This document shows, piece after piece, positions 30,901 to 37,049 of a stretch of 55,586 nt of DNA; positions within the stretch are counted from its first letter, which is position 1, and each line of letters opens with the position of its first letter. The position numbers and the translations under genes were made by a program. Source of the DNA: Deltaproteobacteria bacterium (lineage in GTDB: Bacteria > Myxococcota_A > UBA796 > GCA-2862545). A model generated the notes under the pieces. That model searched no databases. It was given only the letters and a program-made list of their open reading frames with translations, and was not told the DNA's origin. The stretch covers positions 1-55,586 of the forward strand of contig SBGP01000094.1 of NCBI GenBank assembly GCA_006226595.1, given 5' to 3'.

Positions 30901-33306
30901 GTAGTCGGCGTTGCCGGTGATCGTGGTGATCTCGCTGTCGACGAGCTCGGCCTCGACCACGGTGTTGCTCACCTCGACGGACTCGCCGAGCGCGAAGCTC
31001 TCGGGCCACTGGGAGACCGAGATCCGGCCGTTCACCTTGTTGTCGGGGATCGAGTACGTGAGATCGGTGACCTCGGCGACGAGCAGGTCGCGGATGTTCA
31101 CCGTCATGTTCGTGGTGAGGACCATGCCCTCGGGCGAGAAGCTACCGGTGAGCGTGCCCGACTCGATCAGCGCCTGATCGGTGATCTGGACGCCGTCCTC
31201 GCGGATGGTCAGGGTGAAGTCGCCAGCGATCTGGCCCTCGACCAGGCCGATGTCGAGGACGAAGCCGCCGAGGGCCTCGATGTTGCCCTCGAGCGAGCCG
31301 CTGGCCTCGAGACCCGCCGAGTCGCCCCGGAAGTTGACCGTGCCGTTGTCGAAGTGAAGCCAGTCGACGCCAGGAATCACCACGTTGTCGGCGGTGATCG
31401 TGCCGTCCACGGTGACGCTCTGACCGGTGAACGCGAGGTTGGCCTCGGCCGTACCGAGGTTCGGGACCTCGATGCTCGTGCTGCCGGAGCCGGCGATGAC
31501 GCCGTCGGCGCTCATCTCGAGGGTGATGTCGTCGAGGCGGAAGCTGCCGAAGGCGAAGCTGCAGATCACCTCGCCGCGCGTCGGCAGGCCGTCGAGGCCG
31601 AAGGTGACCTTGAACCGCGGAGCGACGGACAGACCGTCGATCTGGATCTCGTCCGGGCGCCAGTCGAGCGTCTCGCCAGGGCCGGGAACGCTGGGCAGTC
31701 GAAGCGTGTAGGTCCGGCCACCGAAGGTCACCTGCAGGCGGTCAGAGCCCGCGCCCTCACCGGTGCCGGGTGCCTGGTTCTGGCCGCCACCCTGGGACTG
31801 CTGGGGCTGCGCCTCACGCATCGCCGGGGCGGCTTCGAGGTCGGCGGAGACGTGGGCCTCGGCGGTCGGGGCGGCGCCCTCGACCAGGTCCATGCCACCC
31901 GCGTCGGCGGCCATGTCCATCGCCTCGCTCGCGCTCTCGCGCGCCTCGACCTCGGCCGCGTCACTGGGCGCGCTGACCGCCATGCCCTCGTCGTCGTGTG
32001 CGGTGGGCAGACGTCCCTCGTCGTGCTGCTTGACGTGGGTGAGCTCGTGCGCGAGCAGCTCCTGGCCCTCTTCGGAACCCGGTGCGAACTCGCCGCTCCC
32101 GAAGAACACGTCCGCGCCAAGGGCGAAGGCCCGCGCGTTGAGGGCGTCCGCGGCCTTGGCCGCTTCGCCGTCGGTGTGCACGCGCACGTGGCTGAAGTCG
32201 TGCCCGAGCAGGGCACCGAGCTTCTGGGCCACCGCTCCGGGGAGCGCCTGGCCACGGGAGCGCTTGATACGCTCGATGGCGGATCCATCGGCGGGCACCG
32301 CGTGATCGCGGTCCGCCATCGCAGGCATGTCGAGGCTGGCAGCCTCGACATCCGCGGCCGCCTCTTCGACGGCCGGGGCCTCGGTGGCGACGCTGGGCTC
32401 GGCGATCGTCGGCTCGGCGACGTCGACGACCGGCTCGGCGATCTTCACCTCGGACGCCGCCTCCTCCGCGACCTCCTCGATGAACTCGACCCCCGTCTCC
32501 TCGGCGAAGTCGACCACCGGCTCCTCGACCGACGGCGCCTCCGCGAGGCCCTGCTCGCCCTGCGCGCGCTGCGCCTCGAGCATGCGATCGACGCGCTCGA
32601 GCGCGGCGAGGATCCGGCTCTCGTTGCCGTACGCCTCGAGCTCGACCGCCTCGTTCGGGTTGGAGACCTCCACGTCCCCTTCCCCGCTGGAGGCCCCGCC
32701 GAGGCGGCCCTCGTCGTGCTGGACCACGTGGGTCAGCTCGTGCGCGATCAGCCGGTCGCCGGCCTTGGTCCCCGGCGCCCACTCCCCGGCACCGAAGAAC
32801 ACGTCTGCGCCCAGCGTGAACGCGTGGGCGTTGAGGGCGGCGGACGCCTGGGCCGCCGCACCGCCGGTGTGCACGCGGACGTGCGAGAAGTCGTGGTCGA
32901 ACGCCGCGTTCATGCGCTCGAGCTGGTTCTGGGGCAGCGGACGACCGCCGGAGCGGTTGATGTTGTCGACCGCGCGCTTGCCGCCGGCGTCGAGGTGCAT
33001 CGCATCGCGGAGCACGCGGCGGAGGATCGTGTTGCTGCCCAGCTGGTCGGCCTGACCGGCAATACCCGCCGAGGCGAGCGCCATCTCGGAGATCAGCGTG
33101 GCGCCGAGGCCCGCGATGTCCGCGCCGCCGAGCGAGTCGGCGATGACGCGGTTTCCGAAGTCCGCGTGGCTCGACTGCGCAAAGCGAGCGGACGCGTCCG
33201 GGGCGTGGGCACCAGTGGTGTCGGGCGCGGTGGAGGGCGCGCTCGCGGGTGCCGAGAGTGGGCTGACACGGCGCTGAATGTTCGCGCCGGGCTTGTCCTG
33301 GGACAT
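24916..33306 (-). CDS. giant double-DUF4157 protein with beta-repeat stalk (candidate injection-system cargo)
   Basis: 2,796 residues; ATG 33306 with GAGG. No signal peptide; residues 1-55 are disordered. Two DUF4157 domains have intact zinc-protease motifs HELTH at 189-193 and 420-424, each with FSHVRVHT and FALGADVFFG-type strands. Residues ~525-2330 are ~90-residue beta-repeats (FxGxGxxxVxxx...GSGAxVxVxNNELxxIxG). A Gly/Ser-rich linker, an amphipathic/hydrophobic helix (2612-2644, LVGLVISLVTAFLTFGPVGL) and a helical C-terminus (2715-2790, RIEMIDTMMSGWCGD, DFKDVVRGCDGGADRIMDKL) with annexin-like spacing follow. DUF4157 proteins are often tied to extracellular contractile injection systems. 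Role as secreted toxin, surface fibre or membrane-binding cargo is inferred. Confidence 0.8.
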   Translation of the reverse strand: MSQDKPGANIQRRVSPLSAPASAPSTAPDTTGAHAPDASARFAQSSHADFGNRVIADSLGGADIAGLGATLISEMALASAGIAGQADQLGSNTILRRVLRDAMHLDAGGKRAVDNINRSGGRPLPQNQLERMNAAFDHDFSHVRVHTGGAAAQASAALNAHAFTLGADVFFGAGEWAPGTKAGDRLIAHELTHVVQHDEGRLGGASSGEGDVEVSNPNEAVELEAYGNESRILAALERVDRMLEAQRAQGEQGLAEAPSVEEPVVDFAEETGVEFIEEVAEEAASEVKIAEPVVDVAEPTIAEPSVATEAPAVEEAAADVEAASLDMPAMADRDHAVPADGSAIERIKRSRGQALPGAVAQKLGALLGHDFSHVRVHTDGEAAKAADALNARAFALGADVFFGSGEFAPGSEEGQELLAHELTHVKQHDEGRLPTAHDDEGMAVSAPSDAAEVEARESASEAMDMAADAGGMDLVEGAAPTAEAHVSADLEAAPAMREAQPQQSQGGGQNQAPGTGEGAGSDRLQVTFGGRTYTLRLPSVPGPGETLDWRPDEIQIDGLSVAPRFKVTFGLDGLPTRGEVICSFAFGSFRLDDITLEMSADGVIAGSGSTSIEVPNLGTAEANLAFTGQSVTVDGTITADNVVIPGVDWLHFDNGTVNFRGDSAGLEASGSLEGNIEALGGFVLDIGLVEGQIAGDFTLTIREDGVQITDQALIESGTLTGSFSPEGMVLTTNMTVNIRDLLVAEVTDLTYSIPDNKVNGRISVSQWPESFALGESVEVSNTVVEAELVDSEITTITGNADYRYGEEWEGAVSLNYDAEQNAVSGSGSITMTEEAREAGIQLGETEGATVLKEADAAITVEENRFVQATGSFRAEVPYENEPTFEVSSPDLQYTFENSALSGTINARTMRQITLGPAEGTQIVVEQDASATGSMLENRVQRLDGGIPFRIQDPVGPVGDGSLAFEMPEGSTELDATATFTLTAPYGFPDRSSTTAFFKQGGTITVTMTAGQLEAATVEALEFTILNPNAELGGQVDGSISGSLDFQTGMVNADGTAALVADWPIPVSFGELTLTEGGNIRIGLAESQITTFSGEMPFSGLVNSEKTQGPITFDGMVNGSFDRESNALTGGGLAQLTAPVIIPLENGDQIRITEGQVAPEFNGEEGLTSLEFSAAAEYHRDGELFLSGTVQNGAYDVATGNIDFLATMTLETAVEKTNEAGTFTFRGLAGSTVEVQVTESALERVGGSLGFEVDDDQGLLLEGNVSDLDLNISEEPKISGAMVVSTARDFTHPRTGTEDTEVAEGYQFSVVTGSSVSGRIEENEVQEVAANLDFRVDLNGGEVANGQVTGTLNMPADEFTGGGQVTVVDDMPLVTAASGGEQGQTPPEPSGDGAGRFESYTAFIAKGSGVDVQFEANELQRANVNIGGFLNRGPEKVAEANLSGEYKLGDDQQGFEGTATGSTIARIEWSEGERFNSFIDEGTTFTANMAASEITDASGTFLFSLDEGGEKKVVINLNANYQAGQGISAEGTVQVIDDILVKDMGEGWMLYLAEGSGGQGKVTNDELESIGGTIKLMLRKDGVDTISGNFGATYDASQGTEAIINGSGTVSVLAPVPMTAGSTGYTFTMLAGTTATCQITNSELDYIDGTVDVAVADNEGDFLRAGITGKYTHGQTDFSGTGSVTVTDERQMASSGSYKLILAEGGGAIVEIAAMDLVSFTATIPLRIDNPEPLIDIQLNGTYVKDGERFDGTGEAMLLRREAVAENVAVGDDTYSFYLEEGTRAAATVENNSLKEVTGTLMASIWDERSEFLFATAQGTYTRGEAESTISVTGTAEITREKLLVEGDEYNVSLVVGSGAQVIVENNQLEAIGGTISTRVDRVGGEGEMGEFATVDLVGTWERDAGFNGRGSAVLMNEFVAGVVGNYTLIVEPGAGAEVELANSEVTKIGGTIPVRLDEGRLQFIRGNLTGDYVVQTEAFSGSGSAEVINAKQLASLGDEQLWLNPGSGANVVVTNNELTEIGGNVNLSLRDGSEYLVVQFGGRFDAAGGTGFTGAGEATVTRDKQLAQIGDYTFFLEPGAGAGADVEQNRLTRVNGNVPFRVNDNEGPLLRGQAEGEYLAETGQFSGNGRVELARDLTFEAGGGVTLQFLQGSGGGGEVVNNELRRLEGTLKVNIGNADGPLIYLEAQGSFDAVQKNIERLEGTMTMLRPFELLDGAIIIDQVTGSALVENNELKEASGGGRITIPDLNNMTGTFNVNYSNQGGTEEYWGDGTINFTLFDEPDKGRSMQGEVSATYNRDGSFAVSGNADYQLNEMIGGSVGVEMDQNMDPLINATLNVNTELVPGKELFRKEMDLIPRTEIIVYPGVALIFGAKGGMGLEMLPLNMQATIGVSNWRPLAQEANVPDFDAELALNWGMNFDALVAAYMAMGLTVGVASASAGIRGEVELDVPLTITPHGSLHGGADGYWGELGIDLNISPTLALRVIPYVDAAIRGMDPFVHDFPGLEMNLENIADFNWGTNYVFGDREEQTASTGGAAPAETGNGSQRTDARHEEEPNMGGDRDGGSAQNAGGPSVSSSDVDKGEEGGGQDGAMGELMETIDKIKIMAEGIGALGELVGLVISLVTAFLTFGPVGLIVVAVWKVFTGELSWDNIVEKIDKVVLAFQTAAEILRPYMPDWLQPIMDAFSGKKPGLLDALFGADDMMRESVAKGEHKYAPTDFRIEMIDTMMSGWCGDADQSAIVKVLDHSNKVGDFKDVVRGCDGGADRIMDKLGGKYDTAASKMMHANGISYSTGW
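26300..31740 (-). repeat. coding array of ~90-residue beta-repeats in the giant protein
   Basis: About twenty divergent units, each with the order: GTY or GEY strand, F-x-G-x-G turn, V-T strand, a hydrophobic LxLxxGSGA turn, a VxNNELxxIxG turn and a conserved strand with D-N-x-G. The middle units (27,000-28,300) are the most alike; those near both ends are degenerate. The pattern resembles repeat beta-sandwich or beta-solenoid stalks. The nucleotide repeats are diverged, so this is an old array. Confidence 0.7.
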
Positions 33307-33351
33307 GGGGACCTCGAGGAGTGTGGTCCGAAAAGGCAGATCTGCCCCAGC

Positions 33352-33364
33352 ACTATAGCGCGAC
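33352..33364 (-). promoter_or_regulatory. -10-like promoter element of the giant DUF4157 gene
   Basis: Minus-strand CGCGCTATAGTGC, TATAGT about 50 bases upstream of the ATG. Identical core to the elements at 9424 and 5189. Confidence 0.5.
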
Positions 33365-33485
33365 TTCGACGGTTTTGGGCCGCTCCGCCGGAGATTCCCT
33401 CAGCGTCGGCCTGAGCGAGGGCGGAACCGGCGATCGCCGCCGGAAATCGACCGGGGCGAACGCACCTACCGCGAGGGTCGAGACG

Positions 33486-34607
33486 TCAGGGCTGAACGCC
33501 GATGCCGCCGACCACGACCTCCACACCGCTGCCGAGCTCGAAGCGACCGAGGTCGGTCATCTCGCCACCCGGCGCGAACGCGACGCGCCGAACCCCGACG
33601 TTCTCCGCGACGAAGGCCATGTCCAGCTCCGAGATGGTGACCACCCCGGACGGAAGGGCGGGTCGGCCGCCGTCGTAGATGAGCTCGCCGAGCAGCGACA
33701 CCGGCGGCGACGCGCTGGGATCGATCGCCACCGCGAACAGCGCATCGCCAAAGCCGGACGAGATGAGCGCCGAGGTCCGGTCGGGTGCCACCCCGATACC
33801 GACCGGATCCTCGATGTTCGCGACCAGCGGCTCGGCGACCAGCTGATCGCCGTCGAGCCGCGCGACCCCCACCCGGTTGCCTCCGCCGAAGCCGCTGAAG
33901 TCCCCGATCAGCGCGAGGTCGCCAGCGAGCGCCATGGTCGACACCACCGCGTCCTGGTCGGGGAACACGGAGGCCGTCGCCACGGCGTCGTCCCCGAGCA
34001 GATGCACGTCCCCTGCCCCGGAGCTCCCGATGTCGTCGGCGGCGACGACCCACTGGTCCGCACCCCGCGCCGAGGCCGCGTACGCGAGCTTCGAGGCCCA
34101 GCGACGCGTCTCGGTCAGCGCACCGGTGTCGCAGTCGATGGCGACCTCGACGACCGCACCGCCGTTCTTGCGCCAGTTCACGTCGAGCAGCAGTGCCTTT
34201 TCGCCGCTCGGGTGCATGGCGACGCTGGTCACGTAGAGGTCGGAGAACTCTCCCGAGAACTCGACCGTCACCTGCCCGTCGACGACGGAGAACACCCCGA
34301 GCTGGCCATCCTCGATCGCGGCGAGCCCGAGGCTGCCATCCGGCGTAAACGCGACCACGCCCTCCGTGGCTCGCCCGAGCGAGAAGGTCTGGCCCGTCGT
34401 CGCGAGCTCGCCGCTGGCGGACAGCGACAGCACTTCCCACTCCGTGTCGTCCACCGCGTAGGGATGGCTGACGACCACGATGCGCTCCGCGGGACCCGGA
34501 CCGGCGCGGCAGCCCTCCACGACCACGGGCTCGCCGGTGTCTTCGAGCTCATCGGTCACGCGACCCTGGCAGGCGGCGAGGACGAGGACCACGGGGAGAA
34601 GGCGCAT
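33486..34607 (-). CDS. beta-propeller-like periplasmic lipoprotein
   Basis: 373 residues; ATG 34607, SD GGAG; signal MRLLPVVLVLAAC (lipid Cys13). Repeated ~40-50-residue strand sets of the type VVAFTPDGSLGLAAIEDGQLGVFSV, VTSVAMHPSGEKALLLDV and GIGVAPDRTSALISSGFGDALFAVAI are typical of WD40/YVTN-like propellers. No catalytic residues recognised. It precedes the DUF4157 gene on the same strand with a 179-base gap that carries a separate promoter-like element, so it is probably a separate unit. Confidence 0.68.
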   Translation of the reverse strand: MRLLPVVLVLAACQGRVTDELEDTGEPVVVEGCRAGPGPAERIVVVSHPYAVDDTEWEVLSLSASGELATTGQTFSLGRATEGVVAFTPDGSLGLAAIEDGQLGVFSVVDGQVTVEFSGEFSDLYVTSVAMHPSGEKALLLDVNWRKNGGAVVEVAIDCDTGALTETRRWASKLAYAASARGADQWVVAADDIGSSGAGDVHLLGDDAVATASVFPDQDAVVSTMALAGDLALIGDFSGFGGGNRVGVARLDGDQLVAEPLVANIEDPVGIGVAPDRTSALISSGFGDALFAVAIDPSASPPVSLLGELIYDGGRPALPSGVVTISELDMAFVAENVGVRRVAFAPGGEMTDLGRFELGSGVEVVVGGIGVQP

Positions 34608-34756
34608 CTGGGCTCCAGAGACGGGGTTTCGACCGACCCATGTGCATCGCCGGGGCCGTTCCCGCAAAGTCCGCGTCGAGAAACGCCGGCGGCCAGGGAT
34701 CTCGGAGGCACCCGGCCGAGCGCTGTGAAAGGATGCCGCCTGCACCTGGAGTCCCG

Positions 34757-35641
34757 ATGCGCCGACCCGCTCGTTCCGTGTCCATCCTCGCTCGCGACGC
34801 CGCCACGGGGGACCTCGGCTACGCCGCGCTCGTCGACGGCTTCGAGCCGCGTCGCGGCATGATCCGCGCGGGCATCGGCGCCGCCGTGGCCCAGGGCTTC
34901 GCCGCCCCCACCCTCGCCGCGCGCGCCCTCGACACCCTCGCTGCCGGCAAGACCGCCGAGCAGGCGGTGACCGAGCTCACGGCGGAGGCCCCGGACGTGC
35001 AGCTCGGCGTGCTCGCTGCCAACGGCCAGGCGATGGCGTACACCGGTGAAGGCTGTGTGGCCCAGGCCAGCCATCACCACGGCAAGGACTTCACGGCCCA
35101 GGCGAGCACCGCCAAGGCCTCGTCGGTCGTGCCGGCCATGGTCTCCGCGTGGGAGGGGTCGGCCGGTCAGCCCCTTCCCGAGCGCCTGCTCGGCTGTCTG
35201 GAGTCGGCGTTCACCGCCGGTGGCGACATCCGCGGCAATCGTGCGGCGACCCTGCTCGTCACCCAGCCCATCCCCGAGCTGCGTGTCGATCTTCATGTCG
35301 CCGATCACGACACTCCAGTCGCAGAGCTCGGTCGCTTGCTCGCGCTGTTCCGGGCCGCTGAGCACGTGGCCGACGGGGATGCCGCGCTGGTTCGCGGCGA
35401 TCAGCAGGCCGCCATCGGCTTCTTCACCACCGCCGCCGACCTCGACCCCGACAACATCGGGCTGAAGTACCGCCTGGCGCTCCTCCACCAGCTCACCGGG
35501 GACGACCTCCGTGCCACCGCGACGTTCCGAAAGCTGTTCGCCCAGACCCCCGATTGGGCCGAGCTGACGAGGCGTCTCGGCACCGCGGGGGTCATCGACC
35601 AGGAGCTCGTCGCGAAGATTCTCACCGCGAACGGTGGCTGA
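34757..35641 (+). CDS. DUF1028 protein with TPR-like C-terminal extension
   Basis: 294 residues; ATG 34757 with GGAG. Residues ~5-200 fit the DUF1028 Ntn-hydrolase-like domain: VSILARDAATGDLGYAA, GIGAAVAQGFA, LGVLAANGQAMAYTGEGC, and FTAGGDIRGNRAATLLVTQ followed by DLHVADHDTPVAEL. The last ~90 residues contain two helical TPR-like repeats (RGDQQAAIGFFTTAADLDPDN, RATATFRKLFAQTPDW). Function unproven; Ntn folds are usually hydrolases. Divergent from the propeller lipoprotein. Confidence 0.75.
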   Translation: MRRPARSVSILARDAATGDLGYAALVDGFEPRRGMIRAGIGAAVAQGFAAPTLAARALDTLAAGKTAEQAVTELTAEAPDVQLGVLAANGQAMAYTGEGCVAQASHHHGKDFTAQASTAKASSVVPAMVSAWEGSAGQPLPERLLGCLESAFTAGGDIRGNRAATLLVTQPIPELRVDLHVADHDTPVAELGRLLALFRAAEHVADGDAALVRGDQQAAIGFFTTAADLDPDNIGLKYRLALLHQLTGDDLRATATFRKLFAQTPDWAELTRRLGTAGVIDQELVAKILTANGG

Positions 35642-35663
35642 CGCGATCCACCGCGCTGCGCAT

Positions 35664-35718
35664 TGTCGGGTTCGAGACACTCAAAAAAAATCGACATCGG
35701 AATGACGGCAACCCGACA
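35664..35718. repeat. 9-bp inverted repeat around an A-tract in an AT-rich gap
   Basis: TGTCGGGTT (35664-35672) and AACCCGACA (35710-35718) are perfect inverted copies 37 bases apart, with AAAAAAAA at 35683-35690 between them. The surrounding ~80 bases are markedly more AT-rich than the rest of the window. It follows the DUF1028 stop codon, so it may terminate that transcript or be a protein-binding site for the downstream effector unit. Confidence 0.45.
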
Positions 35719-35719
35719 C

Positions 35720-35747
35720 TTGTTTATTCAGTTAGAACCAGCATAAT
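35720..35747 (+). promoter_or_regulatory. sigma70-like promoter for the RelA/SpoT-like gene
   Basis: TTGTTT (35720-35725), 16-base spacer, CATAAT (35742-35747), in the AT-rich gap. A second candidate TTTGCG-N17-TAGACT lies at 35792-35820, closer to the ATG. Confidence 0.45.
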
Positions 35748-35791
35748 AGCGCCAATGCGCGCTTTTCGCACGACACATGCTGACTCCGCAG

Positions 35792-35820
35792 TTTGCGCCC
35801 CTCGAGGTTGCCCATAGACT
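35792..35820 (+). promoter_or_regulatory. second promoter candidate upstream of the RelA/SpoT-like gene
   Basis: TTTGCG (35792-35797), 17-base spacer, TAGACT (35815-35820), leaving a ~25-base leader to the ATG at 35852. Either this or the upstream site may be the active one; both fit spacing rules only loosely. Confidence 0.35.
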
Positions 35821-35851
35821 GCCGGCATCTCCCACTCCTCGGAGGTCCAAC

Positions 35852-36691
35852 ATGCCCGAGCAGCAGCAGCAGCAAGCCCAACAGCGGGCTCCGGAACGGA
35901 AGCCGTCGGTCGAAGCCGCACAGGAACCCGAGTTCCAGCAGGAACACGGCAACGCCGCCGCGCAGGCCGACCAGCAGATCGACGCGCAGGCTCCGCCGGA
36001 CGACGGCAAGCTCCACCAGGCTCACGCCGACCACGCCCGTCTCCGCGAGGAGGCAATGGTCGCCCAGGGCAAGCTCGCCGAGGGCATCCGCGCCATCAGC
36101 GCGGTGCTGCAGGAGAGCGTGAAGCTCGCCAAGCCCCTCGTCCACGACGACAAGATCAAGGGCATCGAGCGCAGCAACGACAAGGTCGACTACAAGTACG
36201 GCGGCGACGCCTCGCGTCTCACCGACATCGCCCGCGGAAGCATCATCTTCCAGGACGAGCTCGAGGTTCGCGAGTCCTTCCCCAAGATCCTCGACATGTT
36301 CGGCGGTCTCGGCTGGGAGCAGGTCGGCGACGTCAAGGACCGCTTCATGGACCCGGCGAGCGGCTACCGCGACATGCTCATGAACGTGAGCATCGACGGC
36401 CACATCTGCGAGCTGCAGCTGCACGTGAAGAAGATGGACGAGGCCAAGCACGATGCTGCGGGCCACGGCAACTACAAGGTCATTCGCGACATCGAGACCA
36501 AGCAGTGGAAGAGCGGCTCCAACGAGGTTGCCGCCGAAGACGTCCCGGTCCTCGCCAAGGCCACCCGCGAGATGACCGCGCACTACGACGGCGCCTGGGA
36601 CGAGCACGAGGCCGAGATGCAGCAGGACCCGGCTCGCTGGGAACGCCTGCAGGCCCTGCGCGCCGAAGCTGCCGACAAGAAGAAGGGCTAG
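35852..36691 (+). CDS. RelA/SpoT-like nucleotidyltransferase with Gln-rich leader (candidate effector)
   Basis: 279 residues; ATG 35852, SD GGAGG. Residues 1-50 are disordered and Gln-rich (MPEQQQQQAQQRAPERK), with FQQEHGNAAAQ near residue 28. Residues ~100-215 fit the RelA/SpoT synthetase fold: K-rich start, LTDIARGSIIF (Asp125 in the place of the Mg-binding DIAGIRI), VKDRFMDPASGYRDM (GYR 171-173) and HICELQLHVKK (Glu187 in the place of the second acidic residue). The His after GY in most synthetases is absent, so activity is uncertain. No HD hydrolase domain, as in stand-alone or toxic synthetases. An acidic partner follows after nine bases. Effector status is inferred. Confidence 0.62.
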   Translation: MPEQQQQQAQQRAPERKPSVEAAQEPEFQQEHGNAAAQADQQIDAQAPPDDGKLHQAHADHARLREEAMVAQGKLAEGIRAISAVLQESVKLAKPLVHDDKIKGIERSNDKVDYKYGGDASRLTDIARGSIIFQDELEVRESFPKILDMFGGLGWEQVGDVKDRFMDPASGYRDMLMNVSIDGHICELQLHVKKMDEAKHDAAGHGNYKVIRDIETKQWKSGSNEVAAEDVPVLAKATREMTAHYDGAWDEHEAEMQQDPARWERLQALRAEAADKKKG

Positions 36692-36700
36692 GGAGGCATC

Positions 36701-36937
36701 ATGACTGCAGACGAGTACGACGACCTGATTCGTTTCGCGATCGCCGGCGACCGCCCCGTGAAGACCGTGCGCACCGAGAGCGGTGGACTGCAGGTCCTGG
36801 GCTGGGACTGGAAGCGCAAGATCTTCGTCCCCGCCCCCGAGCACTTCATGGAGATGATGGCGCCGCAGGGCCGCGACATCGAGTTCGTGGACGAGGAGAC
36901 CTTCGAAGCGCGCGTCGACGACCTGCTCTTCGCCTGA
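36701..36937 (+). CDS. small acidic protein, candidate immunity/antitoxin partner
   Basis: 78 residues; ATG 36701, SD GGGAGG, nine bases after the RelA/SpoT-like gene. Acidic, no signal or membrane helix; sequence features are TADEYDDLIRFAIAGDRPVKT, WDWKRKIF and FVDEETFEARVDDLLF. No family recognised. Size, charge, and tight coupling behind a putative nucleotide-pyrophosphate synthetase are what one expects of an immunity protein or antitoxin, but that is an inference from position. A strong intrinsic terminator follows, so the two genes form a closed unit. Confidence 0.65.
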   Translation: MTADEYDDLIRFAIAGDRPVKTVRTESGGLQVLGWDWKRKIFVPAPEHFMEMMAPQGRDIEFVDEETFEARVDDLLFA

Positions 36938-36954
36938 TCTCACGCGATCCGAGA

Positions 36955-36984
36955 GCCCGACCCCCCAGGTCGGGCCTTCTTTTT
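36955..36984 (+). terminator. Rho-independent terminator of the two-gene effector unit
   Basis: Stem GCCCGACC (36955-36962) pairs with GGTCGGGC (36968-36975) around a 5-base loop, followed by CTTCTTTTT. Confidence 0.9.
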
Positions 36985-36996
36985 CGCGCGTTCCAC

Positions 36997-37020
36997 TAGC
37001 ATGCTATCAATCGATAGATT
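36997..37020 (+). promoter_or_regulatory. nested palindromes in front of the PhyH gene
   Basis: TAGCATGCTA (36997-37006) is a perfect palindrome, overlapped by the dyad CTATC-AATC-GATAG (37004-37017) that runs into TAGATT (37015-37020), a possible -10. Suggests an operator controlling the dioxygenase at 37050. Confidence 0.4.
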
Positions 37021-37049
37021 ATCTGTCGGTCACCACGCCGGAGGTCCTC

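Noticed and set aside
24226-33414. Very long open frame (over 3,000 codons) on the plus strand
   Set aside because: Exact antisense of the giant DUF4157 gene; composition is the Val/Glu/Asp/Leu-Arg shadow typical of GC-rich antisense, and no SD or domain pattern is present.
20407-36937. Presence of a complete contractile injection system
   Set aside because: No sheath, tube, baseplate, LysM-spike or AAA+ disassembly gene is in the window; only DUF4157 and a RelA/SpoT-like protein hint at one.
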